64,000 nt of DNA from Brachynemurus nebulosus (GCA_035578155.1 JAPWDM010000005.1:13110832-13174831); one strand, 5' to 3'. Positions 22,801-34,560 are shown, counted from the stretch's first letter. A program made the numbers and translations. The notes: generated by a model not told the origin, from the sequence alone.

Positions 22801-24832
22801 ATCACCAATGTCGGTTGATGATATTTAATAGTAAGGAAATACATAGAAATTACTTATGTATGAAATAAACTCTTATAGTTGAAATTACTTTATACGGCGG
22901 ATATACAATGGTACTGACTAGAGATGATCGATATATCGATAACTGTTATTTTATAACTAGTATAGAAAGATAATAGTTATCGTCAATAACTGGAATACCC
23001 AGTAACTGATTACTTAAATAAGTCCTTTGGAAATATCGATAACAAGGTCAATATTAATATATTCGAAAGCAAGGATCACAGTAATTTATTTTACCTACCG
23101 AGAATTTCAAAATAATAACGTCCCAGGCAAGTTACACATTTCCTATTGTAGCACATTTAAAAAACCCTTAAAAATGAACTATTGTCTATTGTACAGGTAT
23201 CTATTTGTATTTGTAATTTTGTATCCATAAAATTGTTAAAATTGTGTATATAAAGCCTGAATCCTTGTATAGACAAGTATTTGAACAGATATTGCAGTAT
23301 AATAAAGCAAAAAATGTTATTTAGTATCCGTCAGTATTATAGATCTGTGCATATTTCACTAACAGAACCGTTTATACGCATATCGAATATCTTACAATAT
23401 GTTAAAATATCCAAATACCATACTAGTTATTATAATAACTGTTATAAATAACAGTTATTTTTCGGTAACTGTTATTGCAATAACAGTTATTAGAAAATAA
23501 CCGTTTAGCTCATCTCTAGTACTGACTCCGATTTTACATAGTGACGTCAGAGAATTATATAATATACAATATAAATGATGCGACACAAAATAAAAATTGT
23601 TAAGTTTATTTTAAAAACGATCGAAAAATCCACTTTATAACTGAGGTGAACATTGAAAAAGATTCTAGAAGATTCTATTCAAAAGCTAACAAAGATAATT
23701 TGTTGGTTTTTCCATTTGAGAATAAGCACTGTACCGCTTTCGTATCATACGAACACGAGTGCCACCTTTGATTTAGACACTTTTTTGAATACATTGAGTT
23801 TCGTCTCCTTGTCCAATCTCCATAAACTCTAGTATTAACTCTAAACTGCTTTAATAATTTTATTGTTTGCTAAAAAAAAAATAATTGCAGGAAGAAGAAA
23901 TCAAGTTAATGGCTGAACGAATGCAATATCCAATTCCTCCCGAGTGCAATGCATTGGAAATGTCATTTTGGGAACGTTGGTTGTCAAGCTCTGACGTTGA
24001 TTGTCACAAGTTTATGAAGGCGCATCATCGAAAAGCATTTTTGGCGGTAACTCCGCAAAGAGTACTGTCTGAAATGTTTGGCGATTCTTTAAGGCATATA
24101 TTGAACCATTTATCTAGATCAGTATCATATTTTTTCGTTGAAATGCACGGTAATATTAAAATTATAAAATTACGGAAGATTTTTATCTGAAAAAATGTTT
24201 TAATTTCAGCTGCGTTACCATTCCCCCTCAACTACTTGGCTTTTCCATTCTTACTTCTTTTTATCTTACTTATCTTTATGCAGTTACTAGTCGTTACGAC
24301 AAGAATGAATTTCAGAATGAATCTATTCTATAGTCTGTTCCACATCGAAATCGGACATAACAGAATCGAAGGTAGACGTCGAGAGTACGAAAGAATCGTT
24401 GACGTAAATAATATAATCAGAAACGACGAACCAGACCGAAATCAATTGCCGCAAAATAGAAATGGCGAATTAGAACAAAACCCATTGCCACAAATTAGAA
24501 ATGTTGAGACAGAACAAGCGTCAGGAAATGAAAATAACAAACCACAACGAGATAATACTCCACCTAGACAATCGAATACAAACTCGCCTAGTCAAAATGA
24601 AGCTCAAAATACAAGTTCATCTAGTACAGAAGGTGGTAATTTTTTAGACAAAGGTGATATGGACGATACACAAAAGAGCGGTGAACAGAGTAGGGAGTTT
24701 TGTGAAGTACTGCGAAGTCCAGAAATGGAGTCAAATGAAGAGGAAATTTGTAAGGATAAATTAGATAAAGATCACAAAACTGATACAAATTTTGATAATG
24801 ATAATTCGTCAAAAGATGACAAAAATAATTGA
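19824..24832 (+). CDS. CLCC1-like (Mid-1-related) ER chloride channel protein, 524 aa
   Basis: Exons: 19824-19826 (only the ATG), 19890-20286, 21808-22100, 23891-24149, 24210-24832. Junctions are GT/AG, phases are consistent and the total is 1575 nt ending in TGA. Residues 1-17 form a signal peptide (KLIFVVLIFCISNVYLQ after the Met). Membrane spans lie at about 182-201, 210-229 and 324-345. The segment after the second span carries hallmarks I associate with CLCC1/MCLC: an aromatic WTWYNLIE end, a W-rich loop, a cysteine, a V-T-P motif, a conserved helix (DSLRHILNHLSRSVSYFF) and ALPFPLNYLAFP before the last span. The C-terminal ~150 residues are Asn/Gln/Asp-rich and probably disordered. Human CLCC1 has a similar length (~551 aa) and sits in the ER membrane. 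AATAAA at 24893-24898 is a good poly(A) signal. The gene is divergent from the 618-aa gene; its introns hold hAT-type MITEs. Confidence 0.85.
20490..20913 (+). mobile_element. hAT-type MITE, TAGTGATGTCGG family, copy 1
   Basis: Ends TAGTGATGTCGG and TGACATCACTA are flanked by an exact 8-bp direct repeat GTTCAGTG (20482-20489 and 20914-20921), the hAT target-duplication length. The interior is dense in the palindromic motif TTAGTCGACTAA and variants. It lies in intron 2 of the CLCC1-like gene. Confidence 0.85.
21015..21311 (-). mobile_element. hAT-type MITE, same family, copy 2 (inverted, truncated)
   Basis: The interior and one end (CCGACATCA) match copies 1 and 3 in inverted orientation, including the TTTAGTCGAC-type motifs and a TTTTCTTTTAAGAAAAG segment. 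The opposite end is missing and the last bases of the preserved end differ, so it is older or truncated. Confidence 0.7.
21323..21738 (+). mobile_element. hAT-type MITE, same family, copy 3
   Basis: Ends TAGTGATGTCGG and CGACATCACTA are flanked by an exact 8-bp repeat CTGCAAAC (21315-21322 and 21739-21746). Similar in length (416 bp) and interior to copy 1. It ends about 70 bp before exon 3 of the CLCC1-like gene. Confidence 0.85.
22740..23731. mobile_element. pogo/Tc1-type element interrupted by a hAT MITE
   Basis: Ends CAGTACTTATTCTCAAATGG and the mirrored CCATTTGAGAATAAGCACTG, with TA on both sides (22738-22739, 23732-23733). Near the left end an extra inverted copy of the end (GTGTTTCCATTTGAGAAT, ~22786-22802) makes a local hairpin. 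The hAT element 22919-23518 sits inside. It is in intron 3 of the CLCC1-like gene, ending ~160 bp before exon 4. Confidence 0.75.
22919..23518. mobile_element. hAT-type MITE (600 bp) nested in the pogo-type element
   Basis: Ends TAGAGATGA and TCATCTCTA are flanked by an exact 8-bp repeat GTACTGAC (22911-22918, 23519-23526). The interior repeats ATAACAGTTAT-type palindromes near both ends. No transposase frame. Confidence 0.85.
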
Positions 24833-26025
24833 AATCTTGTGCCTGTTAATTATTTACTTATTTATTTTTTAATTATTTTATAAATGTACTAAAATAAATA
24901 ATATATCTTTTTTTAATTAATACCAAATGGATTTTTATTACAACTTAAAAAACCGCTTTAATGCCTGAGTTCGAAACTAACCTGGAGAAATACATTATCA
25001 CCAACCTGTATTCGCATTGGTCAGGGACGGATTGACCCTAAACATTTTCTTCTCTTTTCAAAACTAAATAATGTGAAAAACTGAAATTATAAATTTTAAT
25101 TCAGAATAGACAGTCTGACCAGACACGGACTACCTGTTGATATTCATCTGAATTACATGATCAATCAAGTGGTCGGAAAACGACATTTCATATTACACGA
25201 CCTAATGTTATTCCAGTTAATGGCGGAAGTGATTCCAGGCTATAAAAATCTATTCAGAGTTAAAGAATTGCTTTTAAACCAAGCCCTAAGCGTGTGTGTA
25301 AAAAATTGTGGATAGCAGTGTGCCTGAGTGTGCTAGATACCGCTTAAGCTGATTAGTCACCTAGCAACTGTAGCCGTGTTCAGATCGATTGTTATCAACC
25401 AGTTTCAACAATAAGCGAATACATATATAGTAATATGCATGTACCCTACACTGGTATACATATGGTAACATGTTGTGCGTTTGCTGTGGAGGGAAATTAG
25501 GTCATTTGTGACGTAAGCTGTTGTCCACATTGAGAAAGCTAGTATAGAGATACGTAGTTGAAATATGTAATATGTGTTTTAAACATTTCTCTAATGTTTA
25601 AAAAAAGTGTCGGTATTTGTTTGAATTTCAAACACGACCTAATATTATTTCAGATAATGGCGAAAATGATTCCAATCTACAAGAATTCTACTTCTTTCCA
25701 ATCTACAAGAATTCTACTTAATTCTTCTACTTAGTACACTTTAGAACTCTAGACATTTTCTTCTTACCGGGCTCCTCCCTTCCCTTACAAGATACAGAGC
25801 ACACAAAATTTATAAAACAATAAATAAAACTAAATTCTTTCAAAAACTTAATAAATCTTAAATGTTGACTCAAGTATTCTAAATAGATACTTTGAACGGG
25901 CCCTAAACATTTGTCTCACTTGTCTATGCAATAATTCGGCTCAGGCGTTTCCGTTATAAATTTCAAATTCAAGGAAGTTGATAAAAAAGTTAGCAAAAAG
26001 AAAAATATACAAAAATAAAAAAAGT
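24833..26025. other. Convergent intergenic region between two genes
   Basis: Lies between the 3' end of the CLCC1-like gene and the 3' end of the minus-strand 883-aa gene. It begins with the poly(A) signal at 24893. A ~75-bp segment at about 25170-25245 (GTGGTCGGAAAACGACATTT) recurs inverted at about 48003-48092, and in part near 47884 and 25625, so much of the region is old repeat. No gene is supported. Confidence 0.5.
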
Positions 26026-29000
26026 TTACTGTTCCAACATTTTTTTACAAATCAATTGACAAGCATCTGTATTTTCTATTAATACTAAATCTAAACTTGT
26101 TATACCGTAGACGTCCGCATTTTTTTCTTTTAAATTCTGTAGAAGTGGCATCAATATTTTGATTAACTTCAAACAGCAATTTTCTTTGATTTCCTTCGGT
26201 AGAATTTTAATCAGCTGAAATACAGCCTCCCACAAAACTAACTGGGCATTATAACTGTCTATTTTTGGACAAACTATATCCTAAAAAAGTAATCAAAATT
26301 AAGTGGGCGTTATTATCCGCAAGTACCCTATTTATACATACGTTTAAAATAATGGTGAAATTTTTAATGCAATATTCTAAACAAGACAATGTTGACTGCG
26401 TATTACTCTGAGCTACCACGGAAATTAACAGATTTAGAAAATCGATTAACATTTGAAAATATTCTAATGCATCTGGTCGTTCTTCTAATATGTCTTTTGA
26501 CAGTACTTTCCATTCGTCTAACGTTAGAAATGGTAATAACTGAAAAACAAAAATTCAAATTCCAACATATGCTATTTCAAAAATTTTCTTGAGTTTGTAT
26601 ACCTCCAATAATCGGGAAATATTCCAAGTTCTTGTATGATCGCTTAAACACCCAAAGAATAAATATTTTAAAAAACTTGAATTTTCATTATTCCATAACG
26701 GTTCAAAATAATATCGATTCTGAACTGGCTCTTTTTGTAACCATTGATTTTTTAAATAATCTACATCTTCTTCTAAAAAATTAAAAATTATAATAATTAA
26801 CACTATGAAGCCCGAGCACTTTCATAGTAAACTTCCCCGAAAGCCGACAATATTTAAAAATAAAACTTTATATAAACAAATACATAAAATAAAATGATTC
26901 AAACACTGAATAGATTCAACACAGTTCAACATGTATGTGTAAAACTGTAAACATACGTACGTGATACGTACTTACTACATATACACTGATATTCAAATCA
27001 ATTTTATTTAAAAATATAATGATGATGAATGATGATAAACATCGCACACATAATGCGTAACCAACTAACCAATTAATCATTGATCGCGGTCGGCCTCTGG
27101 GGCTTTGGTTTGGTTTCGATTTGAATGAATAGGGTACTTGATTATGTTAAAAATTAGACAACTCTATGAACCATCATTAAATATATTTGAATTTAACAGC
27201 AAAACGCAAAAATATTTGGTAATCATTAAGAAATTTTATTCTGAAAATCGTTAACTGGAAACGCACCATTACTTCAAAACGACGTCACAATTTGTAAACA
27301 AACATATCGATTCTAATAATTTTCATCTGTGAAGCGAAATTATGATTTATTTAAAATAATTTTATTAGATTTAATACACAGTAAAAATAATCGACCAGAA
27401 TTTAAATAAATACTGGTTTTTATATTTTAACATGCCATTAATACAATCTTAAGTTTTGAGGTTACAAAAACTAACATTGACGTTCGTTTGTTTTTAAAAT
27501 TGTGACGTCATTACAAAAAACGACTAAAATAATATGAAAGAGGGAAGCATTTAGAATAATTTTTGAATCTTAATCAAGTACCGTATTGTTGAACTCGTTG
27601 TATAATGTAAATCAGGGGGAACTGAATTAAAAATTGATACGTGATCCAACAGATGTTGTAGTAAAACCATAAATAAATTACTTTTTGACAGAGTGTAATG
27701 CCTCCAGGAGTACAGCTTCTTAAGACTATTAACCTAAGGAGGCTGTAGACGTTAAAATAACAGGTCCAATCGATCAATTAGCATAAAAAATGAGGAATCA
27801 TTAATCACTTTCAAGTATTAGAATTTATAAATGTCTTTTAAATTAAAATTCTATCCCTGATTTTTTAAAATTTATTTTTTAGGTGCATCGGCTTTCAGAG
27901 GCATTAACACCATCCCTGATTTAAATTATATTCAGTGTCGACATTTGATTAACGTACAAACCTTTTAATAATTTATTGGTGATTATTTTTTGTACAATAC
28001 TTTTTATCATTTGTATAGTTACTTCAAGAATTGATATTTTATCCACAGAAAAATTATTTATATCTGTACGGCAATGTTTTAATATTTGCGCCAAAAACAA
28101 CAAGAATGTCATATACAGATTGAAAAAGTTTTCATGTAAACAAATTGCCTAAAAAGCAAAGAGAATAAAATTTAGCTGTAGATTGTAAAGTAGTGATTAA
28201 TAATTAGTATTACTAATCGTTCAGTTATTGATTCATAATCGTCAACTTTTAGTAAAATCTTGCTTCTAACAGGAAACTATTGATTAGATTTATGGCAAAG
28301 AATTTAGTTTTTTGTTTTTTATTTCTGGGATACTGATGGGTAATTCGAATTAAGGTACATTCACAGTGTAGAATTTTGAAAAAATAAATTTTTTTGGTCT
28401 TATCTTAAAGTACATACAGTTATGCATGTTCTTTCACAATATCAAATTGAAATTCGAATTATTACGGTTGCGCTACGACTACGGATCAATGGATTCAGTC
28501 TAAATACAAAATTCTGTGGATCGATAGGCGCGTCTTTTGGCGGGATGTTATACCACTTTACATTCAGTCTTTCCACAACCAGTGAACGTATAATGTCCAC
28601 ATAAACAACTGATAAGAGTAGGACAACAATACCTTCTAAGGTAATGCTATCTTTTTTTACCCCTGACTCAAAGCTAATATTTCACTAAGAAATATACCTT
28701 GTCATTTGTTAGATGAAGAGAATACATAGTTTAAGAATTCAAATGATTGCTGCTATCTTTTTCTGTAATAACAATTCAACTTTTTTTAAATATTTTTCAG
28801 TTTCTCTATACGTCTCTATGTTTGAATGTTAGTCCAAACTACGTCTGTACGAACTATGAAAGTGGGAGAAACGTATTCTTTGGTATATATAGATATATGC
28901 AATCATATTATTAGGTACTAAACAATAATTCGAATTATAATTCGATTTTTAATATGTTAAACTATTTAGATAAAAAAGTTAGTGCCCAAAACACTACCAA

Positions 29001-32000
29001 CTTTATATATACAAAAAAACTATCTGACCATCAACCTTACCATTTATTCCATTTACATTACCTTACATCCTTCTAGCCAAAACAAAACATTTCCATAATT
29101 CTTTTCATTCATAAATTTATGAATTTTTGGAAATAAAATACTTTCAGCAACATCAGACGGTGGAATAATATCACTATCGACAATATTTTTTAAAGCATAC
29201 ACAAATTTTTCTATTTCTTGAGTACTACATGAAAACTGATCACAACTCTGTTTCAATAAATTGATTCCAAAAGTTTCATTATGTTCGCTTGTCTCCCCGT
29301 TATTACTGACGGGAATATCATACAACTGTTTGAAAGATTTCATTAATGGCATCATTAAATCAGCTTTTGGTTTACTCTTAAAACAATCGTCCACAAGTAA
29401 TTGTAATACAGCCTTTGGATTTTGTAACATTAATTCAGAAACACTGTTCAATATTTCCGCTGAAATGGTTTTATTAAATGTTTCCGTTAGACATGTATTA
29501 AAATTTGGCCGTTCAAACAGATTATTTAATCCGTATGTTTTAAAATACGACTCAATAACTTTAATTTGATCTTCAGTGCTCAAAGATATTAACGATCTGA
29601 TTCCCAATTCTTTGATTTCTTCAAAATTTTTAATTGTATGATTTTGATTGGATATTAACTTTAATAACAGATCAACATCTTCCGCGTCAGAAAGATTTAC
29701 ATTCTCTTTCAGTAACGTAAAACATTTCGGATCAGTGAAAATTTGCTCAAAAGTTAAAAATCGTTTAAACCATAATTTTTGATCGTCATTTTTCATTTGA
29801 ATATTTTTAATTACTGTATCCAAATCTGATTCGTTAATTTCTTCATTTAAATTTAACGGTTTTATGGCAATTGACGAAAACATGCCCGATAATTCCGTGA
29901 GGAAATCAGCATCCAAATTTAATTTGGGTAATTTTTCGTTAATTATGTACGCATAGTTAGCAACAGTTTGTTGAAGTGTTTTATTGTTGTCCAATTTAAA
30001 TTCGACCCACGAACAATATATTTCAACGCTAATGGCTTTCAAATTTCCAATACAACATTGTAAAAGGCATGTATTTATTTTCGATAAAATTTTGAATATT
30101 TTCTCTTGTCTTTGTGCAAGTGATGGGTGAAATTCGGCGCCAATTTTGTATTCGATATTGTACAGTTTGTATTTATCATTGGAAATATTTGGTTTATTTA
30201 TAAAAATATCAAAACAGTCATTTGATAGTTTAAATATACTTTCCATTGCGTAACCGGTATACCTTAAAAATACAATCAAGCAAATTTAAAGAGTGTTTCA
30301 CCTTGTAGCCACAAATACGAGGGTCATAATTTTTTTGAAGAGAACTGTTTCATAATCATGAAAATGAGCCATTTTTTCAAAATATGTAACAATCTGACAC
30401 GAGGGCGGCGACACGGGTCAGTTAGGACTAGAGTCCCTATAATAAATAGAGTCGTGACATGTGTGCTAAACGCTGATTGGTTCCGGCATTTTCTGTCCAA
30501 AGTAGGGTAAAATAAATTGAAGATAAATTAAATATTTAACAAGAATCATTTAGTTTCATCTAGAAAGAATAATTAAATTAAAATTTTTTAATAGAGAATA
30601 TGCATGTATTTTTTTTATTATTTAAATCGTTAGAGGAACTAATATTATTTCTAAAAAAATATTTTAAAAAAATATCAGTACCCTTATGTAATTTTAAAAA
30701 ATAATTTTTTTTATTGTTATAATCTAATGTAGTTTAAACAAGATTGCATTGCCCGCGCCGGAAATGACGTATCCTAGCATAACTAGTACTTAATCTTGAC
30801 ACTAGAGTTGCTAATAGATAAATATAATTAAATATACAAAGAAAATAAAATAAAAAAGAAATAAAGGAAACTTCCATGCCGAGTTACGTCAGCAAATTTA
30901 GTTTTATTTAAATTCTACTTAAAATTTTATATTTTAAAATATTTTTTTTATTAAAATTTACGAATTGAAAGGTTTTTTACTGTCACAATTAAGTTTCTAT
31001 ATACTACTTAGAATACAAAAAAAAATATTTAATATTTATTTGAGTTATATGCATATTCCCTGATAATTAATTTTGAAACATCCGGCTCCGTTTTGGACAG
31101 AAAATGGATGACATGTCACGACTCTATTTATTATAGGGACTCTAGTTGGGACCATGTCCTGCCACTTGTTTTCAAGGGCGAATGCTCATTCGCTCGAGTG
31201 AGCAATCGACAATCCCGCACGAGTTGCACATACTATTTTTATTACGAATTTCACATACTTTTTTCTATTATTATTATTATTAGGTATTACTATTTTTTAT
31301 TTCTTTTTAAAAAAATACTTTTGAGTGTTTGTCTTTTTTCTGAATTAAATGTTATTTAAATTACTTTGTTGGTGGTTTCTATAGAAATAATTATGAAATA
31401 TTTATTAAATGAAAATTCAAAAGGTGGCTTTGCGTGCGAAAAGTAAACTTTCCGCACGCAAAAAGGTATGTGGGAAGAGTACAGTGGGCAAACAGCTATT
31501 TTGCGTACAAAAATGTGTGCACCAAGTTGGTACTTCTCCCGCATGAGTAATAAAAAATATTTTTGTGTTTTGTTTATTCTAAAAATTGATCGCGATCAGC
31601 CTCTGCGGCTGTTGTGATTATTTTCGGATGCCGAAAACGTGAGCAGTAAAGTGTCAACATATTTTTTAGCAGAAAAATGTTTAATTTATGAATTCGAGAT
31701 TGCAGGCGATCTGCCATCGTGGACCGCAATTTTAAGAATCCCTGCTCTAATCCCGGTTAAATTAAACACTTACCGATACATTTCATTTTCCGTCCAATCA
31801 TCCAGTTTCAAAAAGTTTGGATTTATATATTGCTGTAACAATTCAACTGCTTTTTGTAATAATTCCGAGAGCATATGCTCTAATTTATAAAAATAAATTC
31901 GATCATGTTGTAGCTGATAAATTTTCGTGTAAATTGAATAAATAAGCATTTGCAAACGACCTAGCAATGGGTACGGTGACGAGAAACGAATACTGGTAAT

Positions 32001-32472
32001 AACATATTTTAGCAATTCAAGTGTTAATGTTGCCGGACCATGTGCTAAAATTTCACCTAAATAACAATCGAGATTCAAACCCCAAATACAATCTAACACT
32101 AAACACGGTGTTAATTTTGGACAAAGTGATACGAGATGTCCAACATTTGATTCATCTTTCAAGTTTTCTTCATCTTGCAAATCACAATTTAAAATTAAGA
32201 AAAATGTAATTTTTCTAAGCATATCATCATTAAGATGTTCTTGTTTTTTACTCAAATAATTATTTTGTACAAGTAATTTGTTTAGCTGTGACGCAACTGT
32301 TAGTATTTTTTGTTCATTACCTACAAAAATTTTATTTGACAAAATTCAATTTAAAAAAAAAATTAATGGATTACATACCACAACGGGCTTTTAATTCTGA
32401 TAAAGGCCCTACAGTTTTATCGGCACTATTTAAAAGCCCTTGGATTTTTACAAAAATATCTTCTAATTCCAT
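26026..32472 (-). CDS. Helical protein, possibly Gemin4-like (883 aa, seven exons)
   Basis: Minus-strand exons: 32472-32379, 32320-31774, 30262-29062, 28148-27962, 26772-26603, 26539-26342, 26280-26026. GT/AG sites and phases (1,2,0,1,0,0) agree; the sum is 2652 nt ending in TAA. The start MELEDIFVKIQG is the first ATG of exon 1; a possible acceptor just upstream suggests a 5' UTR intron. No signal peptide, membrane span or catalytic motif is visible. The protein is leucine- and lysine-rich and looks all-helical throughout, like an ARM/HEAT-type scaffold. A C-terminal stretch (LLELLPFLTLDEWKVL, then LEYFQMLIDFLNLL) resembles the late part of Gemin4, an SMN-complex subunit; that comparison is from memory and tentative. 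Its 5' end is head to head with the quinone-oxidoreductase-like gene. Introns 2 and 4 contain MITEs. Confidence 0.75.
26797..27115. mobile_element. TTAA-type repeat fragment (related to 38490-38913)
   Basis: Starts TTAACACTATGAAGCCCGAG and aligns with 38490-38913 across a long stretch, including CTTCCCCGAAAG and ATGCGTAA followed by GATCGCGGTCGGCCTCTG. The right TTAA end is missing. It begins inside intron 4 of the minus-strand gene, just past an exon boundary. A third fragment is at about 31585-31660, and a divergent end at 47371. Confidence 0.6.
27133..27582. mobile_element. MITE with GGTACTTGATTA ends
   Basis: GGTACTTGATTA at 27133-27144 is mirrored by TAATCAAGTACC at 27571-27582. The interior shares a phrase (ATTGTGACGTCATTACA) with about 22400-22425, and the ends resemble the nested element at 11586-12417. 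Confidence 0.6.
30431..31142. mobile_element. Tc1/mariner-type MITE, family copy 2 (712 bp)
   Basis: Ends GAGTCCCTATAATAAATAGA and the mirrored TCTATTTATTATAGGGACTC are flanked by TA (30429-30430, 31143-31144). This is the best-preserved copy of the family seen also at 11422 and 16738. It lies in intron 2 of the 883-aa gene. Confidence 0.85.
31165..31560 (+). repeat. Dispersed ~400-bp repeat (second copy at 62130-62600)
   Basis: Shares GCTCATTCGCTCGAGT, GTTGGTGGTTTCTATAGAAA, GAGTACAGTGGGCAAACAGC and more with 62130-62600 in the same order and orientation. A hairpin GCGTGCGAAAAGTAAACTTT / CCGCACGC lies at about 31431-31462. No coding frame is conserved between the copies. Confidence 0.75.
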
Positions 32473-32994
32473 TTCTACAAAATACTGAAACAGAATGACA
32501 AAACTGAATTGTGCCGTTGAAAAATAAAATCAGAATATACTCACTTTTGAAGAAAATTAAACTTAATTAAATAATTTCAGTTAATACTTATACTGCAGTA
32601 GTACAATGGCTAAATAAAGTCACTCAATAGTCAATTTCTTTTACCTATATTTTTGTTTGGATTTTAATTAAATATTTAAATCCCGCCTATTGTACACCGG
32701 CTACATAATCACATCAATTTTCAGTTGACATTCGACCTACGGCTATCTTCATAGGATTCGCCGGGGATTCGGGATCTCACAAACGGCACAAACATACAAA
32801 GGCATGTTCCGAGATTTACAAATACATTAAGAAATTAAAGCAAAAAAATTGATTGATGTGAGTAAAAAAATTGACTGATGGGATTACTTTAATAGCGGTC
32901 AAACCATTAATTTAATGGTTTATCTAATATTTATAAACAACTCTTCCTGGTTACAAGTTGGGCTTACTAAAATGGAGTCATGCTTCAAAATTTA

Positions 32995-33554
32995 AGGGTC
33001 CGTCCACACGCTCAAGCTTTACCACCGACTTAAGCCGCTGCTACACGATGCTACGAACACCTTCCAACATTCGACGTTGGATGGTTCATAGCATCGTGTA
33101 GCCGTTGTTCGAACCTACGAGTGTCCAATGTCGAGCGTCAAACGTTCGCATCTGGTCGTGTCCCGTTCGATGTCGGTATTTTTGCACCGAGTCAAAGGGA
33201 TGCTTCGAACGTTTGAAGGTCAATGCTGGTTGCGTTGGTTGGTTCGACTCAGCAGTTGCACGACTCGTTCATGTGAAGAGAGACAACATCAGTGTATAAC
33301 ATTAGAGATAACATCAGACAGATGACATCGTCGTCCACTGAGTACCAACACATCATCATTCGTATTGGATCAAACATTCGACTCACCGTGTAGCAGATAC
33401 ATTCGTCGCACCAACTATCGAACTTAATTGCCTCAAACGTTCGATCGAACGTTGGGAGGAACGTTTGTAGCATCGTGTAGAACCCGCTTTACTTGCGCAA
33501 ACCAGGTTTGTGCAAGTAAGTCGGTGGTAAAGCTTGAGCCGTGTGGACGGACCT
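32995..33554. mobile_element. GGGTCCGTCCACAC-family MITE split by a second MITE
   Basis: Left end AGGGTCCGTCCACACGCTCA and right end GTGTGGACGGACCT, with TA on both sides. It interrupts the dispersed repeat whose unbroken copy is at 11205-11420, so the empty site is available in the same window. Element 33033-33488 is inserted in its left subterminal region. Confidence 0.8.
33033..33488. mobile_element. Nested PIF/Harbinger-like MITE (456 bp)
   Basis: Ends contain CTACACGATGCTACGAA and its mirror TTTGTAGCATCGTGTAG. TTA is duplicated on both sides (33030-33032, 33489-33491), and removing the element restores the host motif ACCGACTTACTTGCGCAAAC. A 3-bp TTA duplication is typical of PIF/Harbinger. 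The interior is rich in CGAACGTTCG-like palindromes. The open frames inside are not transposase. Confidence 0.8.
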
Positions 33555-33624
33555 TAGGGCCTGTGGCAAGGTTTATATATGTTATCGATTCACTACTCAG
33601 TGATGTATTAGTACTCTGGGTATT

Positions 33625-34418
33625 AAGGTGCCGATCGACCAAGCGCGCAAACTGTTTGCAAATGTTCGCAAATGTTTTCGAACACAAAAATTTTTTGGTG
33701 GAGACGATCGTCACAAATGTTTGCAACTGTTTGCTAATGTTTGTCAGTGTTCCGACCAAAGTCGGTACGTCAAAGGGAATTCGTTGTTTGGGGCGTCTTA
33801 TACATAGAGCACTAGAGATAAAATACCTATCTCTATACTACTGGAACCAGTGTAACCAGTTGAGATAGAAAATATGTTGTATACATGCACGATGTTTACT
33901 TTGTATTTGTGCGGTAAACTCTGTTAGTATGAGTGATCGATGGTGGTGATAGCCGTCACGTGACCCTGGTTCGCATACATATGTGTGATACCACAACGCT
34001 ACTTGTGCGGGTTCTACAATGCTAACAACAATCAAATCCATTGTTGTTTGACTGACCTACACTCAGCGACGGGTACTGAGCAAGTGACTACTAAGCAGCC
34101 TAAGATGCACATAAATGCCCATAAGTGATTGCAGAAAAGAGATAGTTGTATTCGTTCTATTTGTTCTATGGTTTTGTGTTTTTCTAGTGGAGACGGTATG
34201 TGACATATACATAATGTATCTAATGTATTTATATAGAAATATAAGAATACGTGGAACAGCTACAAACATTCGCAAACGGTTTATCGTTTGTAACTGTTCA
34301 TTCAGTGGAGACAGTGTGTTGCACTGGAGACAGTCGCAAACAGTTAAAAACAGTTGCAAACATTTGCAAACAACTACAAACATTTGAAGCAAATGTTTTT
34401 TCGGTGGATCGGCACCTT
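33625..34418. mobile_element. MITE with AAGGTGCCGATC ends and subterminal motif array
   Basis: AAGGTGCCGATCGACC at the left is mirrored by GGTGGATCGGCACCTT at the right. Both subterminal regions repeat a GTTTGCAAATGTT-like motif several times, left in one orientation and right in the other. No clear target duplication; no transposase. Confidence 0.7.
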
Positions 34419-34560
34419 TGGACCATCTAGGCATCTACTGGATCTACTGTACATATTTCGGAACACATCCTTAATCTACGGCTATCTTCATAGGATTCGC
34501 ACAAATCATACAAAATTCTAGCTGTCAAATTTCTCAAATTTCATAATCATAACCTTAATA

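Larger units (their letters stand above)
32737..34500 (+). repeat. Pair of perfect 25-bp direct repeats around the divergent promoter region
   Basis: An identical 25-bp sequence beginning CTACGGCTATCTTCATAGGA occurs at 32737-32761 and 34476-34500. The first is ~265 bp upstream of the minus-strand start codon at 32472; the second is ~60 bp upstream of the plus-strand start codon at 34561. The 1.7 kb between them is mostly repeats (32825-34418). It could be a duplicated promoter element or a footprint of a large insertion. Confidence 0.75.
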
